Below are positions 1 through 6,801 of a stretch of DNA of 39,900 nt, piece after piece. The translations under genes were made by a program, and so were the position numbers. The notes below the pieces were generated by a model that was given only the letters and a program-made list of their open reading frames with translations, was not told the DNA's origin and searched no databases. Location of the stretch: assembly GCA_910588505.1 (NCBI GenBank), contig CAJUPQ010000028.1, forward strand, positions 1 through 39,900. Reading direction: 5' to 3'. The DNA comes from an uncultured Hungatella sp. GTDB taxonomy: Bacteria > Bacillota > Clostridia > Lachnospirales > Lachnospiraceae. Position 1 is the first letter of the stretch, and each line of letters opens with the position of its first letter.

Positions 1-1375
1 CCATAGCCCGGTCGATCAGCTTATTCCACTCCCGCTTCTTATCATAATAGATCCGCTCTGCGTACCTGACAGATGCCAGCATCTCGTGAGCATTATAGTT
101 GGTAAAGGAAAATCCGGTGCCGGTACCCTCAAATTCATTATATGGCTCCACCGTGTCCTTTAATCCTCCTGTCTCCCGCACAATGGGAACCGTGCCGTAG
201 CGCAGGGCCATCAGCTGGCTCAGCCCGCAGGGCTCAAACAGGGACGGCATCAAAAAGGCGTCGGATGCCGCGTAGATCTTGTGGGACATGGGCTCAGAAT
301 AGTAGATCAGAGCCGCAACCTTCCCCGGATATTTCCACGCAAAATGGCGGAACATATTCTCATACCGCTCCTCGCCGGTGCCCAAAACCACCAGCTGGAT
401 CGCGTCACTGCACAAATCTTCCATCACATACTGGATCAGGTCAAAGCCCTTCTGGTCTGTCAGCCTGGACACGACGCCGATCATCATCCTGCCCTCGTCC
501 TCCTCCAGACCCAGCTCTCTCTGGAGAGCAACCTTGTTCTTGATCTTCTCCTTGCGGAAATTCTTCGCGTCATAAACCTGCTCGATCATGGAGTCCGTAG
601 CAGGGTTAAAGTCTTCATAGTCAATACCGTTGACGATACCACGAAGGCTGCCGGAGCGGGCTCTCATAAGGCCGTCAAGGCCCTCGCCGTAAAACGGCAT
701 CTTGATCTCCTCCGCGTAGGTGTCGCTCACAGTGGTAATGGCGTCCGCAAATACGACGCCGCCCTTTAACAGATTGCCGTCCTTGTAAGCCTCCAGCTTA
801 TCCGGGGCAAAATAGTAATCGGAAAGTCCGGAAAACCTCTGGATGGTCTTCACATCCCACACGCCCTGGAACTTTAAGTTGTGGATGGTGAACACGGACT
901 TCATATTGCGGAAAAACTCACCGCCGCGGAACCGATCCTTTAAGTATACAGGAATAAGTCCTGTCTGCCAGTCATGGCAGTGAACAACGTCCGGCTGGAA
1001 TCCGATCACGGGAAGTGCGGAAAGAGCCGCATTACAGAAGAAGGAAAACTTCTCCAGGTCGTAGAGCCAATCCCCATATGGCTTCGGGCCGGAAAAATAA
1101 CCTTCATTATCAATAAAATAGAAGTGGATCCCCTCATGCTCATAGTGCATGATGCCAACATAGCGGCTCTGGCCCATAAAGTCCATATAAAAATGGCTGA
1201 TATAGTCCATCTTATCCCGCCACTCCTGCTTAATGCAGAGATACTTAGGGATCATAACCCTCACATCATAGTACTCTTTATTAAAACACTTGGGCAGAGA
1301 GCCAACAACGTCTGCCAATCCCCCAGTCTTAATAAACGGCACTGCTTCCGACGCAACAAATAATATCTTTTTCAT
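1..1375 (-). CDS. glgA: Glycogen synthase (ADP-glucose), 5' part of gene
   Basis: Transfers glucose from ADP-glucose to growing alpha-1,4-glucan in cytosolic glycogen synthesis. The minus-strand frame is open from the ATG at 1375 to the window edge, giving about 458 residues; the C-terminus lies outside. It opens with MKKILFVASEAVPFIKTGGL, whose KTGGL is the ADP-glucose-binding signature of GT5 glycogen synthases. HCHDWQT, FTIHNLKFQG, VNGIDYEDFNPATD and PSLFEPCGLSQ follow in family order. The start is fixed by a GAGGAGG ribosome site about seven bases upstream. A usual family length is about 475-480 residues, so only a short tail is missing. No other glg gene is in view. Identification is secure; the source of the ADP-glucose cannot be judged here. 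Confidence 0.95.
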   Translation of the reverse strand, partial: MKKILFVASEAVPFIKTGGLADVVGSLPKCFNKEYYDVRVMIPKYLCIKQEWRDKMDYISHFYMDFMGQSRYVGIMHYEHEGIHFYFIDNEGYFSGPKPYGDWLYDLEKFSFFCNAALSALPVIGFQPDVVHCHDWQTGLIPVYLKDRFRGGEFFRNMKSVFTIHNLKFQGVWDVKTIQRFSGLSDYYFAPDKLEAYKDGNLLKGGVVFADAITTVSDTYAEEIKMPFYGEGLDGLMRARSGSLRGIVNGIDYEDFNPATDSMIEQVYDAKNFRKEKIKNKVALQRELGLEEDEGRMMIGVVSRLTDQKGFDLIQYVMEDLCSDAIQLVVLGTGEERYENMFRHFAWKYPGKVAALIYYSEPMSHKIYAASDAFLMPSLFEPCGLSQLMALRYGTVPIVRETGGLKDTVEPYNEFEGTGTGFSFTNYNAHEMLASVRYAERIYYDKKREWNKLIDRAM

Positions 1376-1424
1376 TTGAAAAACCTCCTCATATGGAGCG
1401 AAAACCGCAACCCCTAATAGGTGT

Positions 1425-1453
1425 AGTATACAACATTTTTAGGCTTTTAGGAA
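1425..1453 (-). promoter_or_regulatory. Probable sigma-A promoter of glgA
   Basis: Minus-strand -10 TATACT (1425-1430) lies 17 bases from a weak -35 TTCCTA (1448-1453), about 50 bases before the glgA start. The -10 is good and the -35 poor, which may mean that an activator helps. Confidence 0.5.
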
Positions 1454-1627
1454 GTACATTCTTGAATTTTGCAGTTTATTTTGTCATTATTCGTCTCTAA
1501 CTGCAATCCAGGCCATATATAACATCATAATTTTGTGCATTCTGCACAGTCCCTCCCAAAATATCTCCGTCCTATGCAGCTGTCTGGCTGTCTGGCTGTC
1601 CGGCCGCCTATCTGTCCGCCGCCCCTT

Positions 1628-2437
1628 TTATAACCTTTTATAATCCAGACGGATCTTGTCCGACAAAAGCGCGATGAACTCCGAGTTGGTGGGCTTGCCC
1701 TTTCCGTTGCTCACGGTGTATCCGAAGATCTCATTGATGGTCTCCATGCTCCCGCGGCTCCAGGCCACCTCGATGGCATGGCGGATCGCCCGCTCCACCC
1801 GGCTGGGCGTGGTCTGATGCTTCTTCGCGATGGTGGGATAGAGCACCTTTGTCACGGATGTCAGCATATCCTGATCCTCCACGGAAATGGTGATGGCGTC
1901 CCGAAGATACTGATACCCTTTGATGTGAGCCGGCACGCCGATCTCATGAAGGATCTGGGTTACATCGTTCTCCAGATTCTGCTCCATATAGTCCAACATG
2001 CTCTCATAAGGTTTCACCTTCCGGGCTCCCGCCAGGTTTAAGCCTCTCGGCCTAGATCCGTAATTGCCGATGCGGCGGATCTTGTCCACCAGAACCTCTT
2101 TCTTAAAGGGCTTCATGATAAAATAGCTGGCGCCCATGCGAAACGCATCCTCCGTGACGTTCTCACTTCCCGCCGCGGACACGACGATAAAGCAGGGATT
2201 CTTCTCCAAGTTGCCTTCTGTCTTTACTTTCTCCATAACCTCCACACCGTCCATGCCTGGCATTATCACATCCAAAAGCACCACGTCCGGCTTTGAATCT
2301 ACGATCATCCTGTATGCTTCATCGCCTGTCTCCGCGTTTCCCACCACTTGGATTCCGTCTTCATTTTTCAGCATATCATTCAATAATTCCATGGTTTTCG
2401 GGTTATCTTCCGCAATTGCAACGTTTAATGCTGTCAT
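1628..2437 (-). CDS. spo0A: Sporulation master response regulator Spo0A
   Basis: Phosphorelay-controlled transcription factor that commits endospore formers to sporulation. The 269-residue product has an N-terminal receiver domain (about 1-120): acidic pocket E10-D11, phospho-acceptor D56 in VVLLDVIMPGMDG and the MKPFKK lysine. A short hinge leads to the Spo0A-specific DNA-binding domain. The latter contains SRVERAIRHAIEVAW and ETINEIFGYTVSNGKGKPTN, both diagnostic of Spo0A. The ATG at 2437 is preceded by AAAGGAGGACAC; a longer in-frame start 20 codons upstream lacks a comparable ribosome site. spoIVB, a frequent upstream neighbour, is absent; a DUF4321 gene sits there instead. Length and motifs are complete, so the organism is probably spore-forming. 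Confidence 0.97.
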   Translation of the reverse strand: MTALNVAIAEDNPKTMELLNDMLKNEDGIQVVGNAETGDEAYRMIVDSKPDVVLLDVIMPGMDGVEVMEKVKTEGNLEKNPCFIVVSAAGSENVTEDAFRMGASYFIMKPFKKEVLVDKIRRIGNYGSRPRGLNLAGARKVKPYESMLDYMEQNLENDVTQILHEIGVPAHIKGYQYLRDAITISVEDQDMLTSVTKVLYPTIAKKHQTTPSRVERAIRHAIEVAWSRGSMETINEIFGYTVSNGKGKPTNSEFIALLSDKIRLDYKRL

Positions 2438-2467
2438 TTTGTGTCCTCCTTTTTGCTGGTAGATGTT

Positions 2468-2497
2468 ATTATAATCTGTCGATTTCCCTGCTTGCAA
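2468..2497 (-). promoter_or_regulatory. Probable sigma-A promoter of spo0A
   Basis: Minus-strand -35 TTGCAA (2492-2497), an 18-base spacer and -10 TATAAT (2468-2473), about 30 bases before the spo0A start. On the opposite strand the spacer holds TGTCGAT, one base from the 0A-box core TGTCGAA, so self-binding by Spo0A is possible. Confidence 0.6.
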
Positions 2498-2511
2498 CGA
2501 AAATCCATCGC

Positions 2512-2540
2512 AAGTTCTATCAAAATCCGACTTTTCCTAA
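2512..2540 (-). promoter_or_regulatory. Possible sigma-H-type promoter of spo0A
   Basis: Minus-strand TTAGGAAAA (2532-2540), 11 bases, then ATAGAACTT (2512-2520). This is close to the Bacillus sigma-H pattern AGGAWWW then GAAT, with GAAC in place of GAAT. In Bacillus subtilis spo0A also has a second, sigma-H promoter. The match is by eye only. Confidence 0.35.
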
Positions 2541-2660
2541 AAAGCCTGATCCCCCGCAGATCCTCCCTTTTGATTCCCGAAAACACTTGTAACCTCTATG
2601 TAACCTTTTAACCCCCCTCCTCCCAAAACAAAAAAGAACGTCTGCCAGCCTGCAGCCGCC

Positions 2661-2921
2661 CTAAAGCATCCGGTAAATGATCAGAGCAAGGGCTACGCCA
2701 ATGATACTGGCCATTGTAATCCGAATGGTTAGTCCAAATGTTATGACGATCACTCCAAGATTCACAACAAGCGGTGAGTCCAATCCAAATGATTGCCCAA
2801 AGTTCAACCATGAAAATCCGGGAATATTCTGCGCCACATCGCCGATAAAGCTCCCCAGCACAATCCCTGATAACAGCAGTACCAATAAAACCCAAAAATT
2901 CTTATATCCCATCTTTCTCAT
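2661..2921 (-). CDS. Small membrane protein, DUF4321 family
   Basis: An 86-residue protein starting MRKMGYKNFWVLLVLLLSGI. It has two hydrophobic segments (about residues 8-25 and 52-82) separated by a polar stretch with FIGDVAQNIPGFSWLNFG. This pattern and length match the DUF4321 family of Clostridia, whose role is unknown. The ATG at 2921 follows an AAGAGGAGA ribosome site, and a strong promoter lies just upstream, so it is probably its own transcription unit. It sits directly upstream of spo0A in the same direction, about 220 bases away. After the stop, a weak GC-rich hairpin with a T-rich tail (about 2624-2660) may end transcription. Family assignment is from memory of the family sequence; no function is proposed. 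Confidence 0.75.
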   Translation of the reverse strand: MRKMGYKNFWVLLVLLLSGIVLGSFIGDVAQNIPGFSWLNFGQSFGLDSPLVVNLGVIVITFGLTIRITMASIIGVALALIIYRML

Positions 2922-2937
2922 TCTCTCCTCTTTTCTT

Positions 2938-2966
2938 AGTTTAGCACAATAGGAAAGAAGTGACAA
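2938..2966 (-). promoter_or_regulatory. Strong sigma-A promoter of the DUF4321 gene
   Basis: Minus-strand -35 TTGTCA (2961-2966), 17-base spacer, -10 TAAACT (2938-2943), immediately upstream of the ribosome site for the gene starting at 2921. Confidence 0.7.
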
Positions 2967-3063
2967 CCCAAAAATAACCTATTTTCGTTCAATACACTTA
3001 AAAAACAACTTGGGAAACGCCATTGGGGCCAAAGAATGAGTTCTTGGGAAAAATTAGTGGGTG

Positions 3064-3160
3064 ATTGAGTGAGCATGGGGGCGAAGGTTGTCGTAATGCC
3101 AGTCAGAGAAGGGAAGGATGGTCCCACGACTACCCTCCCCCTTTGTTCACTAAATAACTC
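3064..3160. repeat. Palindromic repeat family A, copy 1
   Basis: An imperfect palindrome between the nhaC-type gene stop (3168) and the DUF4321 promoter. Its ends read ATTGAGTGAGCATGGGGGCG and, on the far side, CCCCCTTTGTTCACTAAAT. The middle contains GTCGTAATGCCAGTCAGAG. The same ends and core recur near 8013-8246 and 34511-34602. Each copy touches the 3' end of a minus-strand gene, so it may act as a terminator or mRNA-stabilising hairpin. It could also be a MITE-like mobile remnant. Confidence 0.75.
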
Positions 3161-3167
3161 ACCCATC

Positions 3168-4799
3168 CTATGACTCTTCCGTTTCAACTCCGCCCCCATT
3201 CATCTTCAGAGCCACCAGCACGCCAACCATCAGCAAAATCCCCACAGGCAGGGCCACCCAGGCGCTCTGGACAAAGCCGGCCACAATATAGGTGACAAAG
3301 GATACTGCCGCCGCCACTACCACATAGGGCAGCTGGGTGGTCACATGGTTTACATGCTCGCACTGGGCTCCCGCCGAGGCCATGATGGTGGTGTCAGATA
3401 TGGGGGAGCAGTGATCCCCACACACAGCCCCTGCCATGCAGGCGGAGATGGAGATGATCATCAGCTGAGGATTGGTGTTCTGGAACACAGCCACCACGAT
3501 GGGAATCAGGATCCCAAAAGTTCCCCAGGAAGTGCCGGTGGCAAAAGCCAGAAAACATCCCACAACAAAAATAATAGCCGGAAGGAAGTTTAAGACCCCT
3601 TTGGCGCTTGCCTCCACCACGCCGGCCACGTACACGTCCGCGCCCAGGCTGTCGGTCATGGCCTTCAAAGACCAGGCAAAAGTCAGGATCATGATGGCCG
3701 GAACCATAGCCTTAAAGCCCTCGGGGATGCAGGCCATGCACTCGGAGAATTTCAGTACCCTGCGGATCTGGTAAAGGCCGATGGTGATGATAAGACCGAA
3801 AAAGCTTCCGTAGGTCAGTCCCAGAGAGGCATCCGACTGGGAAAAAGCAGTGACAAAATCCGTGCCGGAAAAGAACCCGCCGGTGTAGAGCATCCCGATA
3901 ACACAGCAGATGATCAGGGACACAATGGGGATCAGAAGATCCACAACCTTTCCCTTGGTCTCTGCAAGCTCATCCTTCACAAGCCCATAGGGGCGGCCCG
4001 GAGTTGTATATAAGTCACCTTTTTCCGCGTTGATCTCATGAGTCCTCATGGAACCGAACTCCACCTTCATAAGCACCATGCCCACCATCATCACAATGGT
4101 GAGGATCGCGTAAAAATTGTAGGGGATCGCCCGCATAAAGATGGAAAAACCGTCCTCCCCCTCCACAAATCCTGTGACAGCGGCTGCCCAGGAGGAAATG
4201 GGGGCGATGATGCACACCGGAGCCGCCGTGGCGTCGATCAGATAGGCCAGCTTGGCCCTGGACACCTTAAACTTGTCCGTCACCGGCCTCATAACACTTC
4301 CCACCGTAAGACAGTTAAAATAATCGTCAATAAAGATCAGAACTCCCAGCAGGATAGTTGCCAGCTGGGCTCCCACGCGGTTGTGGATCTTGGATGCCGC
4401 AAACTGCCCGAAGGCGGCGGAGCCTCCCGCCTTGTTCATCAGACACACCATGGTCCCCAGAATCACTAAGAATACCAGGATTCCCACATTGTAACTGTCA
4501 GACAGAGAGCCAATGATCCCGTCCTCAAAAATATGGGTGATGGTCATCTCAAAATTAAATCCCGAATACAGAAGTCCTCCCATCAAAATCCCTACAAACA
4601 GGGAACTGTAGACTTCCTTGGTGATCAGAGCCAGGCCGATGGCCACCACCGGCGGCACAAGGGCCCAGAAGGTGGAGTACATGGCAGGCACATACTCCGC
4701 CTCCCCCTCCTGGGCGGCCAGCACAGTCATAGCGCAGGCCAAGGCCATAAAAAGCGATGTGGCTATCAGGCCAAATACTTTCTTTTTTGTCAGGTACAT
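3168..4799 (-). CDS. NhaC-family antiporter, probable lysine transporter
   Basis: A 543-residue polytopic membrane protein of the NhaC Na+/H+ antiporter superfamily. It has an N-terminal hydrophobic segment, about ten to twelve further ones, and family-like blocks such as LIFIDDYFNCLTVGSVMRP, APISSWAAAVTGF, FATGTSWGTFGILIPI and GDHCSPISDTTIMASAGA. The ATG at 4799 has a GAGGAG ribosome site. The key context is upstream: a lysine riboswitch and terminator lie in its leader. Rodionov and colleagues assigned NhaC-type proteins under lysine riboswitches as lysine transporters (LysW). So the substrate is more likely lysine, with Na+ or H+ coupling, than simple Na+/H+ exchange; this is inference from regulation. 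The gene is monocistronic, ending beside repeat A. Confidence 0.9.
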   Translation of the reverse strand: MYLTKKKVFGLIATSLFMALACAMTVLAAQEGEAEYVPAMYSTFWALVPPVVAIGLALITKEVYSSLFVGILMGGLLYSGFNFEMTITHIFEDGIIGSLSDSYNVGILVFLVILGTMVCLMNKAGGSAAFGQFAASKIHNRVGAQLATILLGVLIFIDDYFNCLTVGSVMRPVTDKFKVSRAKLAYLIDATAAPVCIIAPISSWAAAVTGFVEGEDGFSIFMRAIPYNFYAILTIVMMVGMVLMKVEFGSMRTHEINAEKGDLYTTPGRPYGLVKDELAETKGKVVDLLIPIVSLIICCVIGMLYTGGFFSGTDFVTAFSQSDASLGLTYGSFFGLIITIGLYQIRRVLKFSECMACIPEGFKAMVPAIMILTFAWSLKAMTDSLGADVYVAGVVEASAKGVLNFLPAIIFVVGCFLAFATGTSWGTFGILIPIVVAVFQNTNPQLMIISISACMAGAVCGDHCSPISDTTIMASAGAQCEHVNHVTTQLPYVVVAAAVSFVTYIVAGFVQSAWVALPVGILLMVGVLVALKMNGGGVETEES

Positions 4800-4855
4800 A
4801 ATACGTCTCCTCTTTTCCTTTTGTTATGCAGGACTCCCTGCTTTTGAACACAAAA

Positions 4856-4899
4856 ACACCACAAACAGCCATTCCCCTGCGGAAACGCGTTTGTGGTGT
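4856..4899 (-). terminator. Terminator of the lysine riboswitch
   Basis: A perfect 11-base inverted repeat (4856-4866 and 4889-4899, ACACCACAAAC) with a 22-base loop. On the minus strand it is followed by TTTTTGTGTT. It lies between the lysine aptamer and the start at 4799, as expected for the expression platform of a lysine OFF switch. Confidence 0.85.
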
Positions 4900-4925
4900 A
4901 AGTTTTAAACAGAAAGCCCTGACAA

Positions 4926-5090
4926 CACAGATAGCGCTCCACATACGTGACAGTACGCCGCATATTCTGCGTCGTCCCAGGATTCCACGCCCCGGCCGGG
5001 CATAAGCTCCTTCGGCGAGATCCCCTTTTTCAGGAAACGGCGGTCCGTCCATAGCCTCCTGATACTCTTGAATCCCGCGCCTCTATCATG
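4926..5090 (-). promoter_or_regulatory. Lysine riboswitch (L box) upstream of the NhaC-type gene
   Basis: Read on the minus strand, the conserved L-box blocks occur in order: GATAGAGGCGCGG near 5075-5087, CAAGAGTA just after, GGGGATCTCGCCGAAGG near 5004-5020, then ACTGTCACGTATGTGGAGCG and CTATCT near 4929-4953. The first and last blocks pair as helix P1 (GATAG with CTATC). The aptamer is about 165 bases and is followed by a U-tailed terminator. Lysine binding would favour termination and lower transporter expression. The consensus is from known L boxes; no covariance search was possible. Confidence 0.93.
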
Positions 5091-5122
5091 TTTCAATGTT
5101 TGCGGTTGTTTTGATCCTCCCT

Positions 5123-5131
5123 ATCATACCA
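5123..5131 (-). promoter_or_regulatory. Extended -10 promoter of the riboswitch transcript
   Basis: TGGTATGAT on the minus strand is an extended -10 element (TGn then TATGAT), about 35 bases before the aptamer. The -35 region is T-rich without a clear hexamer. Confidence 0.5.
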
Positions 5132-5172
5132 TGAGTTCTCCAAAAAAGAAAGACGCAATCGCAATTCTTTTT

Positions 5173-6387
5173 TCAGGCCTTCTCCCCCGCCTTAAAATTA
5201 TAGACAGGCCGGAGCACCTTCTCGATCTCAACCGTATCACCGATATTCTCCACAATATCCTCCATCCTCTTGTAGGCCATGGGACACTCATCCAGAGTCA
5301 GCGCATTGACCGAAGTGGTAAAGATGCCCGCCATCTCCTTCTTAAACTGGGAGACTGTGTAGGACTCCTTTGCTTTTCTCCTGGACATCAGCCGTCCCGC
5401 CCCGTGGGGAGCGGAAAAGTTCCACTCTTCATTTCCCTTTCCCACACAGATCAGGGAGCCGTCCCGCATGTTCACCGGGATCAGCAGCCGCTCCCCTTTC
5501 TTTGCGGAAACCGCGCCCTTACGCAGGATCATGGCCTCCGTGTCAATATAATTGTGGATGGTGGTAAACTCCTCCTCCACTTTAAGCTTCATGCCCCGGA
5601 TCAGTTCGTCCATCATAGCCTTGCGGTTGAGCATAGCAAACCTCTGAATAATCTTCATGTCGTGGATATAGTCCTCCATAAGTTCCCCTTGACAGTAGGC
5701 CAGAGTTTTCGGGATGCCTGTGTTTATCCGCGCCTTCATGGCCTCCACCGTGGTCTGGATCTCCTGCTCTCTCCCCTCTTTCTTATAGGTCTCAATCAAT
5801 TTTTTTATATCTTTTTTAGAAACGCCGTTTAAAGCCTGATAAGCCTGTTCCTGGTAATACTCCGCCACCTCAAGCCCCAGATGCCGGGACCCGGAATGGA
5901 TGACCACATACAAAGCGCCCTCCTCATCCTTGTCCACCTCGATAAAATGATTCCCTCCGCCCAGAGTCCCCAGGGACCTGACGGCCCGGTCCAGATTGAT
6001 CTTTGCCGGCTTTAAGCATCGAAGTTCCCCCAGATCAATGTCGTCATTCCGTTTGTGGGCCTTGTCCCGAATGTCAAAGCCTGATGGGATCTTCTCATAG
6101 ATCAGTTTATCAAACTTTTCCAGCTCCAGCCGTCTCCCCTTTATCCGTATAATCTCCATACCGCACCCGATGTCCACGCCCACCAGGTTGGGCACCACCG
6201 CGTCTTTGATGGTCATAGTAGTTCCGATGGTACACCCGGCTCCGGTGTGGACATCCGGCATGATCCGGATCCTGGCGCCCTTAACAAACTCCTGGTCGCA
6301 CAGCATCCTGATCTGCGCCAGGGCCGTATCCTCCACCACATCCGTATACACAACTGCCTGATTATAAAGTCCCTCCACAAGTTTCAT
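5173..6387 (-). CDS. rtcB: RNA-splicing ligase RtcB
   Basis: Joins RNA 2',3'-cyclic-phosphate or 3'-phosphate ends to 5'-OH ends, using GTP and Mn2+, in RNA repair or tRNA-like ligation. The 404-residue product has the metal and active-site blocks VGVDIGCGM (D72, C75 region), GTLGGGNHFIE (H147), VIHSGSRHLG (H164, H169) and SAPHGAGRLMSRRKAK, where H328 aligns with the histidine that becomes guanylylated. Length fits the short bacterial RtcB class. The ATG at 6387 follows AAAAGGAG; an ATG seven bases earlier is out of frame. No archease or RNA cyclase gene is adjacent. No convincing promoter lies between the gene and the terminator at 6432-6480, so expression may depend on readthrough from the small upstream gene. 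Confidence 0.93.
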   Translation of the reverse strand: MKLVEGLYNQAVVYTDVVEDTALAQIRMLCDQEFVKGARIRIMPDVHTGAGCTIGTTMTIKDAVVPNLVGVDIGCGMEIIRIKGRRLELEKFDKLIYEKIPSGFDIRDKAHKRNDDIDLGELRCLKPAKINLDRAVRSLGTLGGGNHFIEVDKDEEGALYVVIHSGSRHLGLEVAEYYQEQAYQALNGVSKKDIKKLIETYKKEGREQEIQTTVEAMKARINTGIPKTLAYCQGELMEDYIHDMKIIQRFAMLNRKAMMDELIRGMKLKVEEEFTTIHNYIDTEAMILRKGAVSAKKGERLLIPVNMRDGSLICVGKGNEEWNFSAPHGAGRLMSRRKAKESYTVSQFKKEMAGIFTTSVNALTLDECPMAYKRMEDIVENIGDTVEIEKVLRPVYNFKAGEKA

Positions 6388-6431
6388 AATTCATTCTTCT
6401 CCTTTTCCCTGCTCAAAAATCTCCGAAAAAA

Positions 6432-6480
6432 ACAGAGCCGAAGCTTTGGCAGTATCCCTGCCAAGATCCATCGGCTCTGT
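6432..6480 (-). terminator. Strong two-part terminator before rtcB
   Basis: An outer 10-base inverted repeat (6432-6441 with 6471-6480, ACAGAGCCGA) encloses an inner stem (CTTGGCAG with CTGCCAAAG). On the minus strand it is followed by a run of seven Ts. It ends the transcript of the small gene at 6564-6674 and stands in front of rtcB. Confidence 0.85.
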
Positions 6481-6563
6481 ATGGTCTCTTACCTTTTTTC
6501 CTTACCGCAACGCCGACCGCACAACGGGAGTCATCCCATCATGCCGTCCGCCTTTCCCCAGTC

Positions 6564-6674
6564 TCAAACAAAGAGAATCTCGCCTGAAACCGCTTCAAGT
6601 CCCTGCCAAATACATGATAAGACATTCCCGATCCAATTATAAACGCCCGTATTATTATCTCTAAGCTGTTTCAT
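6564..6674 (-). CDS. 36-residue peptide gene, possible leader peptide
   Basis: Begins MKQLRDNNTGVYNWIGNVLS and has 36 residues ending in a TGA. I do not recognise the family. Support for it being real: an ideal AAAGGAG ribosome site six bases before the ATG, a good promoter 50 bases upstream (6733-6761) and a strong terminator 84 bases after the stop. The peptide has tryptophans at 14 and 23, one cysteine (21) and no clear membrane segment. Codons 22-25 (I-W-Q-G) contain TTGGCAGGGA. The same ten bases occur again in the 5' arm of the terminator, so the coding region could compete for the terminator's 3' arm. It may therefore be an attenuating leader for rtcB, or an independent small peptide. 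Confidence 0.6.
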   Translation of the reverse strand: MKQLRDNNTGVYNWIGNVLSCIWQGLEAVSGEILFV

Positions 6675-6732
6675 AGCAATTCTCCTTTCTTCTTAATTTG
6701 AAATGCGCTGCTGCCCGCATCTCCTGGGTTAT

Positions 6733-6761
6733 AATCTACCACATTTCCTTATTCTGGTAAA
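6733..6761 (-). promoter_or_regulatory. Promoter of the small peptide gene
   Basis: Minus-strand -35 TTTACC (6756-6761), 17-base spacer, -10 TAGATT (6733-6738), followed by TATAAC. It lies in the gap after the capA-like gene stop and before the peptide gene at 6674. Confidence 0.55.
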
Positions 6762-6801
6762 GAAACTTTCTATTACACAAATCTTACATCATTCTTACGA
6801 C

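Noticed and set aside
1575..1615. Short tandem CTGTCTGG units after the spo0A stop
   Set aside because: Only about three imperfect units of eight bases; too short to call a functional repeat.
4555..5052. Minus-strand open frame through the riboswitch
   Set aside because: It overlaps the aptamer, terminator and the start of the transporter gene in another frame.
5068..5832. Plus-strand open frame across the lysine riboswitch and the end of rtcB
   Set aside because: It crosses a clear riboswitch and the antisense of a conserved enzyme; the text is not protein-like.
6480..6674. A Y RNA or tRNA-like RNA next to rtcB
   Set aside because: RtcB genes can neighbour such RNAs, but I found no T-arm-like GGTTCGA block or tRNA-like fold; a small coding gene with ribosome site explains the region better.
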